Positions 8,061 to 14,223 of a stretch of DNA of 25,528 nucleotides are shown piece after piece. This DNA comes from Bacteroidales bacterium UBA4621. Lineage in GTDB: Bacteria; Bacteroidota; Bacteroidia; Bacteroidales; Paludibacteraceae. Position 1 is the first letter of the stretch. Each line of letters opens with the position of its first letter. The translations under genes and the position numbers were made by a program. Under the pieces are notes generated by a model. The model did no database searches, was not told the DNA's origin, and saw only the letters and a program-made list of their open reading frames with translations. The DNA lies in the NCBI GenBank assembly GCA_002387325.1, contig DGIN01000067.1:1-25528 (forward strand). The letters run 5' to 3'.

Positions 8061-9407
8061 ATGGATACAATATGTGCCATATCAACCCCCTACGGCTGCG
8101 GCGGAATAGCCGTGGTGCGTGTGAGCGGCGAGCAGGCAATCTCTATCACGGAAAGCCTGTTCCGAGGACGTGTCGTCCTGTCGGAAACCCCTGCCAATAC
8201 CGTTCATTTCGGGCATATAGAGCGCAACGGAGAGACGCTTGACGAGGTGTTGGTTACGATTTTCCGTGCACCGCATTCGTTTACGGGCGAAGATGTGGCG
8301 GAGATCAGTTGCCACGGCAGTCTGTATATCCAGCAAACGCTGTTGCAGTGGCTGATAGAGGCGGGGTGCCGCATGGCCAAAGCGGGCGAGTTTACACAAC
8401 GGGCTTTCCTCAACGGCAAGATGGATTTGACGGAAGCCGAAGCGGTGGCGGACCTGATCGCAGCACAGTCGAAAGCCGAAAAAGACCTTGCACTCAGCCA
8501 GTTGCGGGGCAGTGTGTCGGGCGAACTGCACCGGCTGCGCGAACAATTGCTGCATTTCACCTCCCTTGTCGAACTGGAACTTGACTTTGCCGACCACGAG
8601 GAATTGGAGTTCGCCGACCGCTCCGAACTGACCGCTCTGGCGCTGGAGATAGAGCAGAAACTGTCGCAACTGACGGCTTCTTTCAAAACAGGCAACGCCA
8701 TACGCAACGGTGTGCCGGTGGCTATCGTCGGGGCAACCAATGCGGGCAAATCCACCTTGCTCAATGCGCTGGTGGGGGAGGAACGGGCAATAGTGAGTGA
8801 TATACGCGGCACTACACGCGATACGATAGAGGACACATTGGTTATCAACGGCGTACTCTTCCGCCTGATTGATACGGCGGGTATCCGCGAGACGGGAGAC
8901 CGGTTGGAGAATATGGGTATCGAGCGCAGCCGCCAAGCCGCCGAGAAAGCGCAAATCATTGTGCAGGTCATCGATTCCACTGACCCGCAGACCGACCTCG
9001 CAGGCATTGATCTGACGGGCAAAACGCTCCTGCAGGTCTGGAACAAAGCAGACCTTTTGGATAATGCCTCATTTATAAATTTACCAACTTGCAAATTTAC
9101 CGATTCTCTCACATTGTCCGCCAAAAGCGGCAATGTGGAACCGCTCAAAGAAGCATTGGTGCATGCGGCAGCAGGACAGATGGATACCAATGCCGTAACC
9201 ATCAGCAATGCACGTCACTACGAAGCCTTGGTGCGGGCGTTGGAGGCTGTCCGAAGGGTGCAGCAGGGGCTGCGGGACGGACTGTCGGGCGAGTTCCTCA
9301 GTATGGACTTGCAAGACTGCCTGAACGCCCTCGGTGAGATTACCGGACAAGTTACTTCACAGGAGGTCTTAAACAATATATTTAGCCATTTTTGTATCGG
9401 AAAATAA
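8061..9407 (+). CDS. mnmE: tRNA uridine-5-carboxymethylaminomethyl modification GTPase MnmE (TrmE)
   Basis: 448 residues, full length. MnmE works with MnmG to make the cmnm5/nm5 modification at U34 of certain tRNAs in the cytoplasm. The N-terminal tetrahydrofolate-binding domain starts DTICAISTPYGCGGIAVVRVSG and includes GEFTQRAFLNGKMDLTEAE. The inserted G domain has GATNAGKST (residues 224-232), DIRGTTRDT, DTAG and NKAD. The C-terminus ends in FCIGK, whose Cys is the family's conserved catalytic-end residue. The ATG at 8061 begins exactly at the family start. The last codons lie in a 42-bp repeat duplicated at 11977-12019, so the 3' end has probably been supplied or reconstituted by an integrated element; the coding frame is intact. 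Confidence 0.97.
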   Translation: MDTICAISTPYGCGGIAVVRVSGEQAISITESLFRGRVVLSETPANTVHFGHIERNGETLDEVLVTIFRAPHSFTGEDVAEISCHGSLYIQQTLLQWLIEAGCRMAKAGEFTQRAFLNGKMDLTEAEAVADLIAAQSKAEKDLALSQLRGSVSGELHRLREQLLHFTSLVELELDFADHEELEFADRSELTALALEIEQKLSQLTASFKTGNAIRNGVPVAIVGATNAGKSTLLNALVGEERAIVSDIRGTTRDTIEDTLVINGVLFRLIDTAGIRETGDRLENMGIERSRQAAEKAQIIVQVIDSTDPQTDLAGIDLTGKTLLQVWNKADLLDNASFINLPTCKFTDSLTLSAKSGNVEPLKEALVHAAAGQMDTNAVTISNARHYEALVRALEAVRRVQQGLRDGLSGEFLSMDLQDCLNALGEITGQVTSQEVLNNIFSHFCIGK

Positions 9408-9421
9408 CAGGGAAACCACAT
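9380..9421 (+). repeat. attL-like direct repeat (left copy, within mnmE 3' end)
   Basis: 42 bp beginning ATTTAGCCA, then five T, then GTATCGG and on to GGGAAACCACAT. It encodes the FSHFCIGK end of MnmE and its TAA. It matches 11977-12019 except for one T. Flanking bases on both sides diverge. Confidence 0.8.
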
Positions 9422-9422
9422 T

Positions 9423-10568
9423 ATGGTGCAGAAAGGCACGAAAGCAACTGCCTACCAGCCTTATATGGAACACCTCACCGCTGCGCTGAAAGGCTCTACG
9501 GAGGTAACTGGCGGTTTGGTGATGACCAATGCGCTGATGCTCAAAGACGAGGAAAACAAAGTTACCGCAGGTATGAGCGGACTGCGCGGCTCATACGGCA
9601 ATCCCGAAAATATCCTCCTGTGGGGCGGTGGCACGTATGCAGAAGCGTACAACGCAGCCAACGATACCGACTACAAGAAATCCGCCAGCGGCACACTTAT
9701 CACCACCCTGCTCAAAAAAGACGGAACAGGGAAGATTGGCATCTTCAAGATAAGCGACACGCAGGCTATCGTAGATGTGCCTAATCAAGGACAGGTCGTC
9801 ATTGACGCAAGCACGACAAACGGTGGTATATTTGTCAAAGATAGTAATGGTACGGATAAAGTGGTAGTTACCCCCAATAGCGTTTCAACCTACAAACCTA
9901 TTGATAATGGTTTGTCATCTTCAAAAAACACATCGGGTAGTATTGATTTTACAGGTCGAAATTTTACATCTTCAGTAAAACCATTAGTTAGTGGAACAAT
10001 ACGTAATTTTAATACTCTCATTAGTGTTACACAATATGATGGTGGTACGGAGGCAGCAGAGTTCCAATATACTATTGAAATTATTGTGAATAGGTCTGTG
10101 GTCAAACAAGCAACAGGTACTTGGACAACAGAGAGTGGAGAAGAATTAACCCTAAACATCAACAACACATTCCAAGATTTCACTGTTACGAAAAATGGTG
10201 AATTTACGGTACGTTTCGGATTGCTGATAAAAACGTTGGATTCAAGTGATACCCGTGAGGTTGTCATAACGATAAAGACAGCAGGAGAGGTAACGATTGG
10301 AGGTTCAAAGACTGTAATAGGATTAGATGGACTTATATCTATTTATAGCGATAGTCGTTATTTTATGATTGATAATAGCGGAGATACTCAAAATATAATA
10401 GCAAAAGGACTTACTACAGATAACGGAACAGCGGGTGATGGTTCCCTGTATAAAAGCCAAAACATAATATGGGCATTTGAGAAATTGATAACAACCCTCA
10501 AAAATATCGTTGATGGAGTTAGGTCTGTTGGTAATAATTCGAGTAATGCAACTGCGTGGAAAGCATAA
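9423..10568 (+). pseudogene. 3' portion of a phage tail/structural protein gene
   Basis: 381 residues from the first ATG, only 2 nt beyond the left repeat. The N-terminal stretch (YMEHLTAALKGSTEVTGG, LVMTNALMLKDEENKVTAG, GLRGSYGNPENILLWGGG) resembles an internal region of large tail or tail-fibre proteins of Bacteroidales phages, recognised by pattern and not by search. The remainder is Ser/Thr/Asn-rich beta-type sequence. The gene therefore looks truncated at the repeat. It is in frame with mnmE, separated by the mnmE TAA and five codons. After the TAA at 10566-10568 the same frame stays open for 17 more plausible codons (LDKANNLIKEAGIIASS) to a TAA at 10620-10622, suggesting a later nonsense mutation. 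G+C falls within the gene after about 9890. Probably non-functional as a virion protein; expression is unknown. Confidence 0.6.
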
Positions 10569-10638
10569 CTCGATAAAGCAAATAACCTTATCAAAGAAGC
10601 AGGTATAATTGCTTCGTCTTAATTGGAAAATGAATATG

Positions 10639-10667
10639 CACACGGGTGGTTTGATACTACCTGTGTG
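10639..10667. terminator. Hairpin between convergent tail gene and lipoprotein gene
   Basis: A 12-bp stem (10639-10650 with 10656-10667, two G-U pairs on the plus strand) encloses the 5-nt loop TTGAT and is followed by TTATTTAT. It lies between convergent coding regions and could serve both. Confidence 0.65.
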
Positions 10668-10671
10668 TTAT

Positions 10672-11094
10672 TTATCGATGTCTGATTAACGTATCGGATT
10701 GAAGCGTTATGAAAGTATCATAAAAGCAACCCCTATATGTGCTCGCGTCCCCATTGTTCCTCATTTCTTCGTTTATAAATAGGCTATCCTTATAGATAAT
10801 ACTATCTTTTCGCAATATGCCTTCAATGATGAAAGTATCTCGTTCCATCCAATAGGAGTAGTTATTCTCTATCTTGACCGAATTTCCAAAATTCAACACT
10901 TCTCTTTTGCAATTACCATTACTTTCAAACCAAAATACTGTATAATTACCCAGCGAGTCCGAATAAGTACGATAAGCCCTATTTACAATCGGATATTGAG
11001 AATATAGCACACCATTCCTATCTCTACTGCACCCTACCAAAAACATTACGGCAAATAGGCTGCAAATATAGATATTTGATATTTGATGTTTCAT
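10672..11094 (-). CDS. Small putative lipoprotein, unknown function
   Basis: 140 residues. A lipoprotein signal peptide is clear: MKHQISN, a hydrophobic stretch, and the lipobox LVGC with Cys near residue 22, followed by SRDRNG. The mature part is polar, with many Tyr/Asp/Asn residues and no domain I recognise. ATG 11094 gives the signal peptide directly and is preceded by a full promoter 58 nt upstream (TAACTTTG). It is AT-rich like the rest of the inserted element and probably its cargo. It lies downstream of hicA on the same strand but has its own promoter within the hicA 3' end. In prophages such lone lipoproteins can act in superinfection exclusion, but nothing in this sequence demonstrates that. 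Confidence 0.75.
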   Translation of the reverse strand: MKHQISNIYICSLFAVMFLVGCSRDRNGVLYSQYPIVNRAYRTYSDSLGNYTVFWFESNGNCKREVLNFGNSVKIENNYSYWMERDTFIIEGILRKDSIIYKDSLFINEEMRNNGDASTYRGCFYDTFITLQSDTLIRHR

Positions 11095-11151
11095 ATTGGT
11101 TTTAGAGATTGTGAAGATGTTTTGCGATTTATATCCTCACTTAATTCGCTG

Positions 11152-11183
11152 CAAAGTTACTCAAATAGTTTTCATTATTTCAA
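11152..11183 (-). promoter_or_regulatory. Promoter of the small lipoprotein gene, inside the hicA 3' end
   Basis: The minus strand has -33 TTG (11181-11183), a 21-bp spacer and -7 TAACTTTG (11152-11159). The -33 box falls in the last codons of hicA, so the lipoprotein can be expressed separately from hicBA. Confidence 0.68.
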
Positions 11184-11394
11184 GAAATTCCTGTGTACTG
11201 ATGCCCAAACTACGGAGAGCGTTTTTGAGAATAAATGCAGGAACTGGGTCAATATGTGTTTGAACGATTATCGGGCGTGTCAGTCCGTCTTTGTGCCATT
11301 TTTCGTGTCCTCCGCTAATACCTGCGCAAGTGCAACCGACAGCAAGCAAAAACTTTCGGTATTTGGCAAGGCTGATGTTTGATATAGTTCCCAT
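11161..11394 (-). CDS. hicA: HicA-family toxin (mRNA interferase)
   Basis: 77 residues, close to the usual length of HicA/YcfA toxins. It has the double-stranded-RNA-binding-like fold pattern: an N-terminal helix (SLAKYRKFLLAVGCT), the catalytic-His segment SGGHEKWHKDG with His near residue 30, a strand PIIVQTH, and a C-terminal helix FILKNALRSLGIS. HicA toxins cleave mRNA and are held inactive by HicB. The ATG is 2 nt after the stop of the upstream hicB, so the pair is one transcript in antitoxin-first order. The gene is intact. It lies within the putative integrated element, where a toxin-antitoxin pair could stabilise the insertion. Family assignment is by motif pattern. Confidence 0.82.
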   Translation of the reverse strand: MGTISNISLAKYRKFLLAVGCTCAGISGGHEKWHKDGLTRPIIVQTHIDPVPAFILKNALRSLGISTQEFLEIMKTI

Positions 11395-11396
11395 AA

Positions 11397-11786
11397 CTAA
11401 GCCATTGCCTTTGTGTGATGTACTTGCGGAATAACTACATTTTGTTTGTAATAGTCTTTGTTGTCTATAATATCCCGTAATGTATCATTACCAATCAACA
11501 TTTGCGTCATAGTCGGAGCGTTGTAGGCACCATCCTTAATCATCCAACCGTGAGCCAGCAAATCTTCCCGCAGCGTGTTATGCTTTATGCAATCCTCGGC
11601 ATACTCCGCAAACACTTGTGCAAACTCCTCCTTTACCTGCTTTTGGTTTTTTCCCGCAGCAGATAAGTCTAACGCAGGACAATAGGCAATGGTGTATGGT
11701 GCTTCACGAAAAAATACCACTTCCAGCAATGTGTTAAGGAGAATCCCTCCTATATTCACTTGAGCCTTAAAATGTTGTTTGTTCAT
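11397..11786 (-). CDS. hicB: HicB-family antitoxin
   Basis: 129 residues from ATG 11786 (MNKQHFKAQV); the in-frame TTG at 11822 is not preferred because it lies within the -7 promoter box. The N-terminal half fits HicB: a strand-rich segment (APYTIAYCPALDLSAAG) followed by KNQKQVKEEFAQVFAEYAEDCIKHNT, the partial RNase-H-like fold that covers HicA. The C-terminal part (PTMTQMLIGNDTLRDIIDN) is the likely operator-binding or dimerisation tail, but no textbook helix-turn-helix is obvious. It neutralises the HicA encoded 2 nt downstream and probably represses its own promoter, whose -7 box is at 11820-11827. The identification rests on gene pairing and the N-terminal pattern. Confidence 0.75.
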   Translation of the reverse strand: MNKQHFKAQVNIGGILLNTLLEVVFFREAPYTIAYCPALDLSAAGKNQKQVKEEFAQVFAEYAEDCIKHNTLREDLLAHGWMIKDGAYNAPTMTQMLIGNDTLRDIIDNKDYYKQNVVIPQVHHTKAMA

Positions 11787-11819
11787 AATTTTGCGGATTT
11801 GAATTGTTGTTCCACGCTG

Positions 11820-11827
11820 CAAAGATA
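11820..11827 (-). promoter_or_regulatory. -7 element of the hicBA promoter
   Basis: TATCTTTG on the minus strand, 33 nt upstream of the hicB ATG. A clean -33 TTG at 19-21 bp is not visible (only TTC or TTT near that distance), so the promoter may be weak or autoregulated. The remaining 11828-11976 is AT-rich with no gene that I can support. Confidence 0.55.
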
Positions 11828-11976
11828 CGATTTTTTTTTGAATTAAACTGAACTTGTGAAATAAATCTGTATTTTTTCTTAATTAGACCCGTTTTTGTGT
11901 AATTTTGATGTGATTTTGCGACTAACAAAAATTGCGCCAAACATAAAACAACTTGTATACAATCAATTACTATCTA

Positions 11977-12019
11977 ATTTAGCCATTTTTTGTATCGGAA
12001 AATAACAGGGAAACCACAT
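11977..12019 (+). repeat. attR-like direct repeat (right copy of the mnmE 3' end)
   Basis: 43 bp identical to 9380-9421 apart from a sixth T in the T-run (11986-11991). The extra T shifts the frame, so this copy would read HFLYRKIT instead of the MnmE end HFCIGK. No mnmE sequence upstream of the repeat is present here. Confidence 0.8.
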
Positions 12020-12039
12020 CAAACAGTGATCTTTTTATA

Positions 12040-12325
12040 CTATGATGTAATGCCAAGATTTATTCCGCCAATGCCATCACAGGGAACAAATGCCATCACC
12101 GGGGACGCGGACGCCCCGACCGCGGTCGGTTTGGCACAAACCGTATGACTATGCTGCGTTTGTGGAGACAACGCGTCCCGCGTCGTCAAAGTTACAGTGT
12201 TTGTGGAGACGTGTTGTCGTAAGGCAGGTGCGCATTGCGCACTGAGTGCTGCACCGACACGAAGCCCGGTGGGCTGAGGAGAACTCTTTTTATAATTCAA
12301 AATCGTCCCGCATCGTCAAGTCCCG
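12040..12325. repeat. GC-rich, hairpin-dense intergenic segment (possible interspersed repeat)
   Basis: No credible gene lies in 12020-12657. This part contrasts with AT-rich surroundings and holds several internal repeats: AATGCCATCAC motifs at 12070 and 12089; GTTTGTGGAGAC at 12158-12169 and 12199-12210; and 16-mers CGTCCCGCRTCGTCAA at 12174-12189 and 12304-12319, with one mismatch. Inverted repeats include GACCGCGGTC, a near-perfect 9-bp stem at 12167-12187 and GTGCGC-ATT-GCGCAC (12228-12242). A minus-strand open frame across it (12040-12300) has no protein-like character. It may be a REP-like or transposase-less repeat, or a structured RNA. Confidence 0.45.
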
Positions 12326-12403
12326 GAATAACATCTTGTCCGGAAAAATGTTGCGGAAAAAATATGCACTTTATGCACTTTCCATACCTCCATATACACA
12401 TTA

Positions 12404-12446
12404 CGTAGAAAAGACGTAGAAAGGACGTAGAAAGGACGTAGAAAGA
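12404..12446. repeat. Four 11-bp tandem repeats with CGTAG core
   Basis: CGTAG begins at 12404, 12415, 12426 and 12437, each followed by an A/G-rich hexamer (AAAAGA, AAAGGA, AAAGGA, AAAGAA). The array lies about 135 bp upstream of the -33 box of the promoter for the 12658-17574 operon. The flanking DNA contains TATGCACTTT motifs and a possible stem GGATAAA/TTTATCC (near 12463-12483). Confidence 0.75.
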
Positions 12447-12579
12447 AAAGGCTTTTTTCAATAGGATAAACCATCTTTTTATCCACTTTATGCACTTTGG
12501 ATATTGCATAAACTGCATAAAATAGCGTATCAACATATGGACGTTGTTTTGAACCGGTTGCCTTGAAAAAATAAAAAAA

Positions 12580-12611
12580 TTTGGCAGTATGAGAAAATAG
12601 TTGTATCTTTG
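12580..12611 (+). promoter_or_regulatory. Promoter of the four-gene envelope operon
   Basis: TTTG (12580-12583), a 20-bp spacer, then TATCTTTG (12604-12611), a full match to the Bacteroides consensus. An A-tract directly upstream could act as an UP element. The start codon is 46 nt beyond the -7 box. Confidence 0.82.
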
Positions 12612-12657
12612 TGGCGAAATTCAAATAACTTTTAATACTAATCAATATCTTAAGTGT

Positions 12658-14223
12658 ATGAAAAAATCCATTGTTTTGGCTGCGGTTATGGTTGTGGCAG
12701 CTGGTGCGGCTTTTACCGGCTGCAAGGAGAAAACCAATGTGGAGCAGTTGAACAGTACCGACTCGAAAGACTATCTGGTAGAGACGGGCAAACAGTTGCT
12801 CAATACTTTTAATACCGCTGACCAAAAAGCAGCAGCGGACTTGTGCAAAGGCTTGTACAAGAAGTATGAGAGTTACGACTGGAATGACATTGAGAACCAA
12901 GTGGAGACCGACTACCACAGTCAGTTCGAACCGTTCTTCGGTATGCCGCGCCGTATGGCACAAGTGGCAGCAGGCGAACAATTGCCTACCGCTACCGACA
13001 AGACTATTCTCTTCTCTCTCGCTGCTATGGGGCGTCTGTTTGAGATGGACGATGCCAATAAAACCATCAAGATTACCCGCACCAACGATGCTACTGCCCG
13101 TTTGCTGTTCAAAGATGCCGATGGTACGCAATGCGAGGTAAAACTGTGGGGCGAAGGCAAAGAGACCGAAATCGCCTATACCTATGAGGAGTATTCGTAC
13201 AAAGACCAATACGATCAGAACGGCAATTACACCGGTTATGAGCGTGTGTATGAAGGAAAACGAACCATCAAGGTGCAGGCTCCCGCTACCATCAAGATGT
13301 ATCTCAAGCAAGGCAGCAACACCATCATCTCCTTTACTTTCAACTGGGACAGTAACCTGAAAAATTACTTCAACGAGTCGCTGGCGTTGCAAGTGGTGAA
13401 TATCACGGTTACGGAAGATGCCGAGGTAAGCACCACCTCCGCCAAAGCCGCTTTTGCGGTCAACTATGGCGAGACCACGCTCCTGTCCGGTGCAGTAAGT
13501 CTGCCAAAGTACGAACTGATAGAGTGGAGCAACGGTGGCAATATCACAGAGGCTAACGGAGAAGAATGGATAGCGAAATATGAGCAGAGATATGAATATC
13601 TGTTGGGCAAACTTGGTGCCGGAGAAACAAAACTGAATGTGCTTGACCGTGTGCATGTGGTAGGACAAATGACCGATGGTGCCGCTTTGTACGATGCGGC
13701 TGTAGCATGGGACAAGAAGTATGATGCTGATGATATATCCTCACGCACTTATACCTACAAATATACCTATGAGACGGAATATGGGACGGAGTACAGAACA
13801 GGGACCGATGAATATTATCCCTACTGGGAAAGAGCGTGCCACACGTTGACGGCTCAAAAGGAATACTGCTCGATCTATGATAAATATCTGAGTTGCGCAC
13901 TGTACTACGGCAACAACGAAGAAGAGAAACAGGCAGAACTGAAACTGCAACCGTGCGAGCATAAAGATTCGTATGAACCATGGGAATATACCAACCGATA
14001 CAATTACGGCTATTCTGATTTCAGTGTAAACTTCCCGATCAACTACGTTACTTACGAGGTCGAACCGGTGCTGTATTTCCCCAAAGACCAGACGACCTAT
14101 GCCTTTGAGACCTATTTCGACGGCAAGACATTCAATTCGCTGGTTTATATGGCAGAAGATTTGGTAAACAAATATATCGATTTGCTTGACCCTGATTTCG
14201 GTATCGGACACGTTAAGTTCTAA
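12658..14223 (+). CDS. Large putative lipoprotein of unknown function, first gene of a TonB-receptor operon
   Basis: 521 residues from ATG 12658; the in-frame upstream extension overlaps the promoter and is rejected. The signal peptide MKKSIVLAAVMVVAAGAAF ends in lipobox FTGC with Cys near residue 21, so the mature protein should be lipid-anchored in the envelope. Residues about 30-110 are helical (KDYLVETGKQLLNTFNTADQK). The rest alternates strand-rich segments with Tyr/Asp/Asn-rich stretches such as EYSYKDQYDQNGNYTGYERV and YTYKYTYETEYGTEYRTGTDEYY. I recognise no domain. The ATG of the TonB-dependent receptor follows the stop with no gap, so the two proteins are probably co-translated and functionally linked, for example as a surface-exposed binding lipoprotein for the receptor's substrate. 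That is an inference: it lacks recognisable SusD features. Confidence 0.85.
   Translation: MKKSIVLAAVMVVAAGAAFTGCKEKTNVEQLNSTDSKDYLVETGKQLLNTFNTADQKAAADLCKGLYKKYESYDWNDIENQVETDYHSQFEPFFGMPRRMAQVAAGEQLPTATDKTILFSLAAMGRLFEMDDANKTIKITRTNDATARLLFKDADGTQCEVKLWGEGKETEIAYTYEEYSYKDQYDQNGNYTGYERVYEGKRTIKVQAPATIKMYLKQGSNTIISFTFNWDSNLKNYFNESLALQVVNITVTEDAEVSTTSAKAAFAVNYGETTLLSGAVSLPKYELIEWSNGGNITEANGEEWIAKYEQRYEYLLGKLGAGETKLNVLDRVHVVGQMTDGAALYDAAVAWDKKYDADDISSRTYTYKYTYETEYGTEYRTGTDEYYPYWERACHTLTAQKEYCSIYDKYLSCALYYGNNEEEKQAELKLQPCEHKDSYEPWEYTNRYNYGYSDFSVNFPINYVTYEVEPVLYFPKDQTTYAFETYFDGKTFNSLVYMAEDLVNKYIDLLDPDFGIGHVKF

Larger units (their letters stand above)
9380..12019. mobile_element. Putative decayed prophage/satellite integrated at the 3' end of mnmE
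   Basis: The 2.6-kb segment is bounded by direct copies of a 42-43 bp sequence made of the final mnmE codons, its stop codon and 14 nt beyond. Inside are a 5'-truncated phage tail-like gene, a small lipoprotein and a HicB/HicA pair, with base composition clearly more AT-rich than mnmE from about 9890 onward. Integration at the 3' end of a conserved gene, with restoration of that end by the incoming att site, is a known habit of integrases. No integrase or other mobility gene remains, so the mechanism is inferred from the flanking repeats and cargo. Confidence 0.65.

Noticed and set aside
9405..9407. Programmed readthrough of the mnmE stop into the tail fragment
   Set aside because: The frame is shared, but the UAA context shows no known readthrough signal, and mnmE ends at its conserved FCIGK terminus; the fusion possibility is kept only as a remark.
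10323..10643. Minus-strand frame opposite the tail gene end
   Set aside because: It crosses the terminator hairpin and overlaps a better-supported plus-strand frame.
12040..12300. 86-codon minus-strand open frame in the GC-rich segment
   Set aside because: Its translation is low-complexity for a protein, it spans hairpins and direct repeats, and it has no promoter or neighbour support; the openness is explained by high G+C.
12316..13668. 450-codon minus-strand frame opposite the 521-residue lipoprotein gene
   Set aside because: It lies antisense to a gene with a consensus promoter and lipoprotein signal, and it runs through the 11-bp repeat array.
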